From Candidatus Paceibacter sp. (GTDB lineage: Bacteria; Patescibacteriota; Patescibacteriia; SG8-24; DYFX01), in NCBI GenBank assembly GCA_020724945.1, contig DYFX01000020.1, positions 1 through 11,405 of the forward strand: a stretch of 11,405 nt of DNA, in the 5' to 3' direction. This document shows, one piece after another, positions 5,702 through 11,405 of this stretch; position 1 is the stretch's first letter, and each line of letters begins with the position of its first letter. The position numbers and the translations under genes are program-made. The notes beneath the pieces are model-generated. The model searched no databases. It was not told where the DNA came from and saw only the letters and a list, made by a program, of their open reading frames with translations.

Positions 5702-6856
5702 TCATTGGAAGAGGCGGGGGTTGACCCGGACGATCCTGTCGTCGCCCGGTTTCGGGATGCCTCGGCCGTCCCGGTTGGAGGTCGTGATATAGAGCATCCT
5801 GTCGGGACCGACCGCGACGGCGCGGATGCGGCCGAATTCCTTCTCGAAATGCGAGAGGACGCGGATGGGGCGTTCATCGATCTGGGCCTGGTAGAGCGCT
5901 TCGCCGCGCAGGCCGCCGAAGTAGATGTCGCCCCTGAAGAAGGCGGCGCTGGCCGGCGCCCAGGTGTCGCTCGCGCCGGAGTGCACGGCAGGCTTCTCCT
6001 TGCCGGGCGCTTCCTCGTCGCCCTCGATGTCGGGCCAGCCGTAGTTCTGGCCCTTCACGATCAGGTTCAGCTCATCGAGGCCGGAGCGTACCCCCGAGCG
6101 GCCGTGCTCGGTCGACCACAGGTTGCCCTGGCCGTCCCAGGCGAGGCCTTGCGGATTGCGATGGCCGTACGACCAGACGGCGGTGCCGAACGGGTTGTCG
6201 CGCGGGATGGTGCCGTCGTCGTTGAGGCGCAGGATCTTGCCGGCGAGCGACTTGATGTCCTGCGCGAGCGCGGCTTGGCTCGCGTCGCCGGTCGTGATGT
6301 ACAACTTGCCGTCCGGACCGAACGCCAGCTCGCCGCCGTCGTGGTAGAGCGCGCCCGGGATGTTCTGAAGGATGGTCGTCCGCTCGACGAGCGCACCCCC
6401 ATCGAGGCGGTAGCGGTCGACGCGGTTGCGCGCGCCGGAGGAGGTCGTGATGGTCTGATAGAGATAGACCCAGCCGTTCTCCGAAAAATTCGGGTGCGCG
6501 GCCACGCCGAGGAGGCCGCCTTCACCGTTATGGCGCACATCCGCGATGCCGGCGATGTCCGTGACGGCGCCGTCGGCGGCGATGCGCTTCAGGCGGCCGG
6601 GCCGTTCGGTCACGAGCAGGCTTCCGTCCGGCAGGAAGGCGATGTCCCAGGGGATTTCCAAACCCTCGGCGATGGTCGTGAAGTCGTCCGCCTCGAGATC
6701 CTCGCGGATCATCCCCTGATCGACGATGCTCTCCCCTTCCGGCAGGACGGAGTCGACCGCGTAAAAGACGGTCGTGCGGTAGGCATAGAGCGCCGCCGCC
6801 GCGCCGCCGACGAGAAGGACGATCAGCGCCGTCTTGAACCCGGAGGGAAGCTTCAT
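5702..6856 (-). CDS. PQQ-dependent sugar (aldose) dehydrogenase family protein, membrane-anchored
   Basis: The 384-residue protein belongs to the soluble glucose/aldose-sugar dehydrogenase beta-propeller family (GSDH). Residues about 9-26 form one hydrophobic segment, a signal anchor or uncleaved signal, so the propeller should face outside the membrane. Family landmarks are IPWDIAFLPDG (68-78), GEGGLLGVAAHPNF (111-124), HDGGELAFGPDGKLYITTGD (172-191) with H172 aligning to the catalytic histidine of Acinetobacter sGDH, GKILRLNDDGTIPRDNPF (206-223), YGHRNPQGLAWD (230-241) and a final DDRIVRVNP. It would oxidise aldoses with PQQ as cofactor; whether this organism makes PQQ is unknown and no pqq genes are here. 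I chose the ATG at 6856, not the upstream in-frame one at 6973, because the terminator of the protease gene and this gene's -10 box lie in between. Confidence 0.88.
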   Translation of the reverse strand: MKLPSGFKTALIVLLVGGAAAALYAYRTTVFYAVDSVLPEGESIVDQGMIREDLEADDFTTIAEGLEIPWDIAFLPDGSLLVTERPGRLKRIAADGAVTDIAGIADVRHNGEGGLLGVAAHPNFSENGWVYLYQTITTSSGARNRVDRYRLDGGALVERTTILQNIPGALYHDGGELAFGPDGKLYITTGDASQAALAQDIKSLAGKILRLNDDGTIPRDNPFGTAVWSYGHRNPQGLAWDGQGNLWSTEHGRSGVRSGLDELNLIVKGQNYGWPDIEGDEEAPGKEKPAVHSGASDTWAPASAAFFRGDIYFGGLRGEALYQAQIDERPIRVLSHFEKEFGRIRAVAVGPDRMLYITTSNRDGRGIPKPGDDRIVRVNPRLFQ

Positions 6857-6864
6857 ATGCGCCC

Positions 6865-6873
6865 AGTATACCA
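6865..6873 (-). promoter_or_regulatory. Extended -10 promoter of the sugar dehydrogenase
   Basis: Minus strand TGG TATACT, then GGGCGC and AT before the ATG. The predicted start of transcription is at about 6858, leaving a leader of zero to two bases and no room for a Shine-Dalgarno site. It lies directly downstream of the protease terminator. Confidence 0.6.
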
Positions 6874-6883
6874 CGCGAAAACG

Positions 6884-6907
6884 AAAAATCCTCCGCGGAC
6901 GGAGGAT
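6884..6907 (-). terminator. Intrinsic terminator of the protease gene
   Basis: An eight-base-pair perfect stem ATCCTCCG / CGGAGGAT with loop TCCG starts two bases after the stop codon and runs into a T tract (TTTT, then CGTTTT) on the minus strand. This is the clearest Rho-independent terminator in the window. Confidence 0.9.
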
Positions 6908-6908
6908 G

Positions 6909-7676
6909 CTAGCGGGAGGGCGGCGGGATGCCGATCGTGAGGCGCCCCTTGCCCGACATGCCGCTTCCGACATTCATGACCTCGCCTTGCCCGAGAGGGC
7001 TCGTGCGATAGCGGACCTTGGCGCCGTCAAGGAACCGTCGGATGACATCGATGCGGATGACGACGCGCACGACGATGCGCCGGCCGTCGTCAGGCCCGAC
7101 CGGGATGAGCGCGCTCATCAGCCCGACGAGCTTGCCGTCGCGCACGAGGAAGACGCCGGAGCCGGAGGTGCCGGGGACGCCGTCGATCTCGACCAGCATG
7201 ACATCTTCGAGCCCGCGACGCGGATCGTCGTAGTCGATCGACTTGATGACGCCTTTGGAACCGAGCTCTCCGAAGTCGTAGGGGAAGCCGATGTTGTAGA
7301 CATCGTCGAGCATGTGGATCTCGTCGAGCTCCGCCAGCACGACGGAGCGCTCGAAGCGCCGCTCGACCTTGATGAGGGCGAGATCGTTCTTCTTGTCCCA
7401 GGCGATCACCTTGGCGGGATGCGCCACGGGCGCTTCCTCGTCGACGGCGATGTTGACGACCAGCTCGCGCCGGCCTTCGCCGACGACATGGTGGCAGGTG
7501 AGCAGGATGCCGTTCTCGGCGTCGACGACCACGGCGGAGCCGTGTCCGCGCGGCAGGACATCGACGCGATGCGTGGCGTCCGCGTTGTCGTGGACTTTCG
7601 GGGTATCGGGGCCCTTGGCAGGGCCGCCGCACGCGGCCAGGAACGCGAGCGCGGTGGAAAGTGCGAATCCTCTCAT
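6909..7676 (-). CDS. Trypsin-like serine protease, lipoprotein
   Basis: The 255-residue protein starts with a lipoprotein signal: a basic MR, a hydrophobic stretch, and the lipobox LAAC ending at C16, then GGPAKG. The chymotrypsin/DegP-like fold is shown by GHGSAVVVDAENGILLT-CHHVV (44-65) with likely catalytic H63, D98 in KKNDLALIKV, and S171 in GTSGSGVF (169-176). There is no PDZ domain, which separates it from full DegP/HtrA proteins. The protein should be anchored to the outer face of a membrane by its lipidated cysteine and may trim surface or secreted proteins. I chose the ATG at 7676 over the upstream in-frame one at 7760 because AGGAGG lies five bases before it and the signal peptide begins there. 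It is divergent from the cysteine-rich secreted protein. Its substrate is unknown. Confidence 0.87.
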   Translation of the reverse strand: MRGFALSTALAFLAACGGPAKGPDTPKVHDNADATHRVDVLPRGHGSAVVVDAENGILLTCHHVVGEGRRELVVNIAVDEEAPVAHPAKVIAWDKKNDLALIKVERRFERSVVLAELDEIHMLDDVYNIGFPYDFGELGSKGVIKSIDYDDPRRGLEDVMLVEIDGVPGTSGSGVFLVRDGKLVGLMSALIPVGPDDGRRIVVRVVIRIDVIRRFLDGAKVRYRTSPLGQGEVMNVGSGMSGKGRLTIGIPPPSR

Positions 7677-7681
7677 GACGA

Positions 7682-7729
7682 CCTCCTGGAGGGTGTGGAC
7701 GATTTGTGCCTCCGAAATCCACTCTACCA
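7682..7729 (-). promoter_or_regulatory. Promoter and ribosome binding site of the protease gene
   Basis: Minus strand: TGG TAGAGT extended -10-like box at 7729-7721 and AGGAGG at 7687-7682, five bases before the ATG. The expected leader is roughly 38 bases. The -10 match is moderate; the ribosome binding site is strong. Confidence 0.5.
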
Positions 7730-7773
7730 TACGCGCCGGAACGACGGCGGCCGGCCTCATCCGCGCGGAAGTC

Positions 7774-7782
7774 TGCTATGAT
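7774..7782 (+). promoter_or_regulatory. Extended -10 promoter of the cysteine-rich gene
   Basis: TGC TATGAT, then GGGGGC and AT before the ATG at 7791. The predicted transcription start is near 7789, so the message would carry a two-base leader. The G run is too close to the ATG, and has the wrong sequence, to be a normal Shine-Dalgarno site. Confidence 0.6.
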
Positions 7783-7790
7783 GGGGGCAT

Positions 7791-8966
7791 ATGCGCAGCC
7801 TCTTCGCCGCCCTCCTCGTCGCCTCGAGCCTCCTCGTCGCCGCCCCCGTCCGCGCGGCGGGTCCGGCGGATGTCATCGCCTCGATCCCGCACGACTTCAT
7901 GACGGGCGCGCGGTTCTACTTCGAGACGGTCGGCGGCTGGTTCTCGAGCCTGCTCGAGCTGCTCGGCCTTTCGGAACGCCTGCGCATCGCGAGCGAAGGC
8001 GAAGGCTGTTCGGAAAGGACACGCTGCGCTCCGGGACTCGTCTGCCTCAACGCCTGCGACGGCGCCGACTGCGAAGTCTACGACAAACGCTGTTCGCAAG
8101 GGCCAGAGCGCGTCGACATCCTCGGCGAGTATTCGGTCTGCGACACGGGGAACCTCTGCCGCGACGGCACCGACTGCACGCGCATCTGCCCGGCCGGCGC
8201 CGACTGCGGCGGCGAGTCGCACCGCTGCATGCGGCCGGTCGCGGTCTCCGGATCCTGCTCCGCGGACGCCGACTGCCGCGCGAAATGCGAAGCCATCCCC
8301 TTCCCGCCCATCGGTCCGTCCGCCTGGCGCGCCCAGTGCGTCGACGGCGCCTGCGGCTGCGCGCCGGTCCGGATCGATCCCGCCGCCGAACGCGTGACCT
8401 GTCCCGACGGCACCGTCGGCGCCTTCGCCTGCCCGACCGGCACGCGCGAAGCCTGCACGCCGGCGGCCTGCCCGTCCGGCATCTGCCCGCCGTACCTCAC
8501 CTGCCTCTACGCTCCCGCCTACGGCGGCACATGTTTCAGGGATGCCGGCTGCGCCGACGCCGCCTGTCCGGAAGGCGCCTCGCCGTTCTGCGATCCCGAC
8601 GAGAAGGTCTGCCGCTGCCGCTCGACGGAAGTGACGACGATTTCCTGCACGACGCCGGCCGACTGCGCGTCGGCGGCCGCCTGCGGCGAGAACGAGGTCG
8701 CCGCCTGCATCGACGGCGCCTGCGCCTGCGCTCCCGCCGCCGTCGTCACTTCCTGCACGAACGCCGCCGAATGTTCCTCCGACTGCCCTGAAGGCTTCGG
8801 TCCCGCCTGCGTCGACGGCGCCTGCGCCTGCCAGCGCGTGACGGAAAATGTCCCGGTCGCCTGCGAGACCGTCGAACAGTGCGGCGGCGTCTCCTGCCCG
8901 GCCGGATTCGACAAGGCCTGCATCGACGGCGCCTGCGCCTGCACCCGTACGGTGACCCAGGAGTGA
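7791..8966 (+). CDS. Secreted cysteine-rich repeat protein of unknown function
   Basis: The 391-residue protein begins with a clear Sec signal peptide (MR, hydrophobic core to about residue 18, probable cleavage after VRA at 20-22). After a short helical region it becomes extremely cysteine-rich: I count 48 cysteines, all after about residue 70. The C-terminal part is built of units of about 34-40 residues with the pattern C-x4/5-(D/E/Q)C-...-C-...-C(I/V)DGACAC. Three units are very clear (about residues 280-391); an earlier unit ends CVDGACGC (near 183-190) and another, degenerate one ends VCRC. The even cysteine count and signal peptide suggest a disulfide-locked extracellular or surface protein. 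I do not recognise a family. Similar spacing occurs in disulfide-rich repeat proteins of Myxococcota and eukaryotes, but that is only a resemblance. It is divergent from the lipoprotein protease. Confidence 0.85.
   Translation: MRSLFAALLVASSLLVAAPVRAAGPADVIASIPHDFMTGARFYFETVGGWFSSLLELLGLSERLRIASEGEGCSERTRCAPGLVCLNACDGADCEVYDKRCSQGPERVDILGEYSVCDTGNLCRDGTDCTRICPAGADCGGESHRCMRPVAVSGSCSADADCRAKCEAIPFPPIGPSAWRAQCVDGACGCAPVRIDPAAERVTCPDGTVGAFACPTGTREACTPAACPSGICPPYLTCLYAPAYGGTCFRDAGCADAACPEGASPFCDPDEKVCRCRSTEVTTISCTTPADCASAAACGENEVAACIDGACACAPAAVVTSCTNAAECSSDCPEGFGPACVDGACACQRVTENVPVACETVEQCGGVSCPAGFDKACIDGACACTRTVTQE
8337..8360 (+). repeat. Earlier copy of the CVDGAC repeat
   Basis: This stretch encodes CVDGACGC. 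At DNA level it matches the 27-base repeats at 8703, 8805 and 8916 except for one base in the last but one codon (GGC for GCC). It is more than 340 bases upstream of those three, which suggests an older duplication. Confidence 0.6.
8703..8942 (+). repeat. Three in-gene tandem repeats encoding ACxDGACAC
   Basis: A 27-base sequence recurs at 8703-8729, 8805-8831 and 8916-8942, with only one base differing (Ile or Val codon). Repeat periods are 102 and 111 bases (34 and 37 codons), so whole units expanded in frame. The bases between the conserved blocks have diverged much more, apart from the cysteine codons. Confidence 0.85.
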
Positions 8967-8969
8967 CGG

Positions 8970-8998
8970 TTGACGGAACGCCCGAAAAACGCTAGCCT
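8970..8998 (+). promoter_or_regulatory. Sigma70-type promoter of the rRNA methyltransferase gene
   Basis: TTGACG (8970-8975), an exact 17-base spacer, then TAGCCT (8993-8998). Six bases later begins ACATG, so the leader would be about two bases. This is the only promoter here with a convincing -35 box. It begins four bases after the stop codon of the cysteine-rich gene. Confidence 0.65.
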
Positions 8999-9006
8999 TC
9001 CCGCAC

Positions 9007-10323
9007 ATGAAGTACGGCGAGAGGCTCACGATGAAGGTCGAGGGATTCGACGAACGCGGCCGCGGCATCGGCAAGACCGATGCGAAAGCGACGGCCGCGT
9101 ATTTCGTCATCCCCGGCGAGACGGTCGAGGGTATCTTCGTCGGGCGCAAGCAGGGCGTCGCGCGCCTGGGCGACGGCGTCGTCACGGAGGCTTCGCCGGA
9201 CCGCGTGAAGCCGGAATGTCCGCACGCCGGCTCCTGCGGCGGCTGCTCCTGGCAGCATGTCGCCTATGCGCGCCAATTGAAGGAGAAGGTCGCGATGATC
9301 GACGAGGCCTTCAAGGCCGCGGAAGTCCCGCTCGCGGTCGGGCGCGCCGTCCCCGCGGGCGAGCTCTTCCATCACCGCAACCGGATGGATTATGTCTTCG
9401 GCCCGCACAGCGAGCTCGGCCTCAAGGAGCCGGGCCGCTGGGACAAGCACCTCGACCTCGCCACCTGCCTGCTGCTCTCCGGCGACGGCTTCGAGGTCGT
9501 GAAGCGCGTGAAGGCCTGGGTGAAGACGACCTCGCACCGGCCCTGGGACAACCGCCGCCATGAAGGCTTCCTGAAATATCTCGTCGTCCGCGAAGGCAAG
9601 TTCAGCGGCGAACGCCTCGCGACGCTCGTGACCGCCGAGGGCGCGCTCGAGAACGAACGAGGCCTCATCGAAGCGCTCTCGCCGCTCTGCACCTCCATCG
9701 TCCACGGCGTGAACCCCACGATCACCGACATCTCCGTCGCCGCCTCGCTGCGTCCGCTGAAGGGCGAAGCCCTGCTCCGCGAGAGGATCGGCGGCGTGAC
9801 CTATCGCATCCACCCGAACGCCTTCTTCCAGACCAACAGCCGCATGGCCGAGACCCTGCTCGAGGAAGTGAAGGCGTTCGTGAAGGCCGGCGCGCACGCC
9901 AAGCTCCTGGACCTCTACTGCGGCGGCGGATTCTTCTCGCTCGGCCTTGCCGAGGACGTGGAGTCCGCGCTCGGCGTCGAGCTCGACGCGTCCGCCATCG
10001 CGCAGGCGAAGCTGACCGCCGAGGAGAACGGCATCGCGAATGTCCGCTACGCGGCCGAGGCCGCCGAGAAGCTTTCCTGGGAGGCGGAGGCGCCCGACAT
10101 CGTCATCGTCGATCCGCCCCGGAGCGGCCTGCACCCGGCCGTACGGCGCACGCTGATGGAGCGCCGCCCCGAACGCATCGTCTATGTCTCCTGCAACTTC
10201 CGGACGCTCGCGACGGACCTGAAGGACTTCCTCCGCGCCTACGAGGCCGAACCCGCCGTCGCCGTCGACCTCTTCCCGCATACGCCGCATATCGAAACAG
10301 TGGTACACTTGACCCGCCTATGA
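9007..10323 (+). CDS. rlmD: 23S rRNA (uracil-5-)-methyltransferase, RlmD/RumA type
   Basis: The 438-residue protein uses S-adenosylmethionine to methylate C5 of a uridine in RNA. An N-terminal TRAM RNA-binding domain spans about 1-62. Cysteines C71, C77, C80 (CPHAGSCGGC) and C154 match the C-x5-C-x2-C...C ligands of the 4Fe-4S cluster in RumA. FQTNS (274-278), LDLYCGGGFFS (301-311, cofactor site), DPPRSG (369-374), the nucleophile C396 in YVSCNFRTLATDL, and E430 in HTPHIETV complete the active site. Length and motif order fit the RlmD branch rather than the cluster-free TrmA tRNA enzyme; family members with other targets (RlmCD, for example) are hard to exclude. The stop overlaps the Era start (ATGA). 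The promoter is only six bases from ACATG and there is no Shine-Dalgarno site. Confidence 0.85.
   Translation: MKYGERLTMKVEGFDERGRGIGKTDAKATAAYFVIPGETVEGIFVGRKQGVARLGDGVVTEASPDRVKPECPHAGSCGGCSWQHVAYARQLKEKVAMIDEAFKAAEVPLAVGRAVPAGELFHHRNRMDYVFGPHSELGLKEPGRWDKHLDLATCLLLSGDGFEVVKRVKAWVKTTSHRPWDNRRHEGFLKYLVVREGKFSGERLATLVTAEGALENERGLIEALSPLCTSIVHGVNPTITDISVAASLRPLKGEALLRERIGGVTYRIHPNAFFQTNSRMAETLLEEVKAFVKAGAHAKLLDLYCGGGFFSLGLAEDVESALGVELDASAIAQAKLTAEENGIANVRYAAEAAEKLSWEAEAPDIVIVDPPRSGLHPAVRRTLMERRPERIVYVSCNFRTLATDLKDFLRAYEAEPAVAVDLFPHTPHIETVVHLTRL
10301..10309 (+). promoter_or_regulatory. Possible extended -10 promoter inside the methyltransferase end, for era
   Basis: TGG TACACT lies within the last codons of the preceding gene, ten bases before the era ATG. 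It would give a leader of about four bases. It fits the pattern seen at other genes, but the ATGA overlap could equally mean that era relies on coupled translation from the upstream message. Confidence 0.4.
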
Positions 10324-11180
10324 AAGTCGGATTCGTCGCCCTCGTCGGGCGTTCCAACACCGGAAAATCCACCCTGCTGAACGCGCTGGTCGGCACGAAA
10401 GTCGCCATCACGACGCCCAAGCCGCAGACCACCCGCCAGGCCATCCAGGGCGTGCTTCATGGCGAGGAGGGCCAGATCATCTTCGTCGACACGCCGGGCG
10501 TCTTCCGCAAGCGCCGCGACGCCGTCACGAGCCGCATGAACGCGGCCGCCAAGGGCGCGCTGGAGGATGTCGACCTCGTGCTTTATGTCGTCGACCCGAC
10601 GCGCGCCATCGGCGAGGAAGAGGAGGACATCCTCAAGATGATCGCCGACGTGAAGTCGAAGAAGCTGCTCGTCATCAACAAGATCGACGAGCCGCGTCCG
10701 CGCTACCTGGAAGATTACCGCGCGCTCTCGCCGGACTTCGACGGCACGGTCGAGGTCTCCGCGCTCAAGGGCACGCACCTGAAGACGCTCCTCAAGGAGA
10801 TCTACGCGCGCCTGCCCGAAGGCGAGGCGATCTACCCCGAGCACCAGATCACCAATGTCGACAACCGCACCTGGTACGCGGAACTCATCCGCGAGAAGCT
10901 CTTCATGGCGCTCTACCAGGAAGTCCCCTACACCATCGCCGTCGAGGTCGACGAGATCGAGATGCGCCCGTCGAAGGGCGGCGAGGAGACGCTCTACATC
11001 AAGGCGCGCATCCTGACCGACAACGACCAGCACAAGCGCATGATCATCGGCGCCGGCGGCGCGATGATCCGCAAGGTCGGGATGAATGTCCGCAAGGAGA
11101 TCGAGCATATCCAGGGCAAGAAGGCCTTCCTGGACCTCGAGGTCGTCACGGACCCACACTGGCCGGAACGGATGCAGTGA
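10320..11180 (+). CDS. era: GTPase Era (30S ribosome assembly)
   Basis: The 286-residue protein has the full Era layout. G domain: G1 GRSNTGKS (10-17), G2 region QTTR (36-39), G3 DTPG (57-60), G4 NKID (120-123), G5 SAL (147-149). The C-terminal KH domain starts near 190, with the Era-typical IREKLFMALYQEVPYTIAVEV and the RNA-binding GAGG loop (244-247) in MIIGAGGAMIRKVG. Era binds the 3' end of 16S rRNA and helps mature the small subunit. The P-loop has Ser where most Era proteins have Pro (GRPNxGKS). The C-terminus stops at DPHWPERMQ, several residues shorter than usual, without the common LGY ending. Its ATG overlaps the stop of the methyltransferase gene (ATGA). There is no clear Shine-Dalgarno site. 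Confidence 0.95.
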   Translation: MKVGFVALVGRSNTGKSTLLNALVGTKVAITTPKPQTTRQAIQGVLHGEEGQIIFVDTPGVFRKRRDAVTSRMNAAAKGALEDVDLVLYVVDPTRAIGEEEEDILKMIADVKSKKLLVINKIDEPRPRYLEDYRALSPDFDGTVEVSALKGTHLKTLLKEIYARLPEGEAIYPEHQITNVDNRTWYAELIREKLFMALYQEVPYTIAVEVDEIEMRPSKGGEETLYIKARILTDNDQHKRMIIGAGGAMIRKVGMNVRKEIEHIQGKKAFLDLEVVTDPHWPERMQ

Positions 11181-11194
11181 CGCGGCGGAAGAGG

Positions 11195-11200
11195 TATACT
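11195..11200 (+). promoter_or_regulatory. -10 box upstream of the right-edge gene
   Basis: TATACT lies 15 bases after the era stop. Standard spacing would start transcription near 11207, within the first arm of the hairpin at 11201-11225. No good -35 and no TGn extension (AGG instead) are present. Confidence 0.5.
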
Positions 11201-11229
11201 GGATGCGAAGAATCCCTTCGCATCCTTTT
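11201..11229 (+). terminator. Intrinsic terminator of era
   Basis: A perfect ten-base-pair inverted repeat GGATGCGAAG / CTTCGCATCC with a five-base loop (AATCC) is followed by TTTT. It begins 21 bases past the era stop codon. Its first arm sits directly after a -10 box, so messages started from that promoter would lack most of the 5' arm and could escape termination. Confidence 0.8.
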
Positions 11230-11232
11230 CGT

Positions 11233-11405
11233 ATGAGCAACGGCATCAAGAACGACCTCGAGAACGGCAGCTTGAGCGACCAGTTCGGCTGGCGCATCTT
11301 CCGCATCATGGCCGAGTTCGTCGACGGCTTCCAGCTCATCCAGGGGCTGGACACGCTGCCGCTGCGCTTGGCGCCGCATTGCGAGAACGCCGAGAAGGTG
11401 GTCGA
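11233..11405 (+). CDS. N-terminal fragment, possible LOG/TIGR00730 Rossmann-fold family protein
   Basis: Fifty-seven complete codons are present before the right edge. The protein starts MSNGIKNDLENGSLSDQFGW, followed by RIFRIMAEFVDGF (21-33). That segment recalls the W-R-(V/I)-F-R-I-M-x-E-F-V-(E/D)-G-F lead helix I associate with the extended TIGR00730/LOG ('lysine decarboxylase-like', cytokinin nucleoside-monophosphate phosphoribohydrolase) proteins. The next element in those proteins, the FGSAR strand-turn, is not evident; the sequence runs LDTLPLRLAPHCENAEKVV. The assignment is therefore tentative. The ATG is four bases after the T tract of the era terminator, and there is no Shine-Dalgarno site. 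No signal peptide or membrane segment is visible in this part. Confidence 0.5.
   Translation, partial: MSNGIKNDLENGSLSDQFGWRIFRIMAEFVDGFQLIQGLDTLPLRLAPHCENAEKVV

Noticed and set aside
6857..6973. Upstream in-frame ATG at 6973 for the sugar dehydrogenase
   Set aside because: It would extend through the protease terminator and the -10 box, and the extra 39 residues are Arg-rich with no domain, whereas the ATG at 6856 leads straight into an anchor sequence.
7677..7760. Upstream in-frame ATG at 7760 for the protease
   Set aside because: The ATG at 7676 has AGGAGG at good spacing and begins a clean lipoprotein signal; the longer form would bury it.
8703..8942. CRISPR-like array of 27-base repeats
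   Set aside because: The repeats are in frame with a protein, encode CxDGACAC, and have 'spacers' of 75 and 84 bases that themselves encode conserved cysteines. They are protein repeats, not CRISPR.
7776..9185. A 469-codon minus-strand open frame opposite the cysteine-rich gene
   Set aside because: It is the antisense of a high-GC gene with strong third-position bias. Its low-complexity Ala/Gly/Arg product and lack of start signals make it a shadow; the plus-strand gene has a promoter, signal peptide and repeats.
8992..11354. Long minus-strand open frames opposite rlmD and era
   Set aside because: Both plus-strand proteins have complete family motifs, and the antisense products show no recognisable domain. 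Long antisense frames are expected at this GC.

Overview
This is a high-GC bacterial window with genes packed on both strands. Eight complete genes and one partial gene lie on the minus strand (1 to about 7676). Three complete genes and one partial gene lie on the plus strand (7791 to the right edge). The Era GTPase has a GRSNTGKST P-loop and an AITTPKPQTTR segment that remind me of Patescibacteria (Parcubacteria-like) Era proteins. With the very short intergenic spaces and mostly leaderless-looking promoters, this points weakly to a GC-rich Patescibacterium. That assignment is inference; only 'Bacteria' is secure.

Minus strand, read right to left in transcription order: a lipoprotein trypsin-like protease (7676-6909) with a clear intrinsic terminator; a membrane-anchored PQQ-type sugar dehydrogenase (6856-5702); a family 2 glycosyltransferase (5634-4897) overlapping a small Rieske iron-sulfur protein (4931-4584); a lower-GC restriction-modification cassette, with a probable PD-(D/E)xK endonuclease (4461-3658) followed by a 5-methylcytosine methyltransferase (3573-2380); a small phage-like protein (2276-2007); and a three-gene 2-oxoacid:ferredoxin oxidoreductase operon (alpha 1943-825, beta 823-98, gamma 96 to beyond the left edge).

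Plus strand: a secreted, very cysteine-rich repeat protein (7791-8966), a 23S rRNA m5U methyltransferase of the RlmD/RumA type (9007-10323), the ribosome-assembly GTPase Era (10320-11180, ATGA overlap with the previous gene), and the start of a gene resembling the LOG/TIGR00730 Rossmann family (11233 onward). The protease and the cysteine-rich protein are divergently transcribed from a 114-bp spacer, and both are probably exported.

The most unusual feature is gene expression. At several genes an extended -10 box (TGn-TAnnnT, or a full -35/-10 pair at 8970-8998) sits only 6-10 bases before the ATG with no Shine-Dalgarno sequence, which predicts leaderless or near-leaderless mRNAs. Two genes (2276 and 7676) instead have a strong AGGAGG site and a -10 further upstream. 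Intrinsic terminators abut or overlap the next gene's promoter. I found no RNA genes, CRISPR arrays or insertion sequences. The least familiar protein systems are the unassigned restriction enzyme with its methylase and the cysteine-rich secreted protein.
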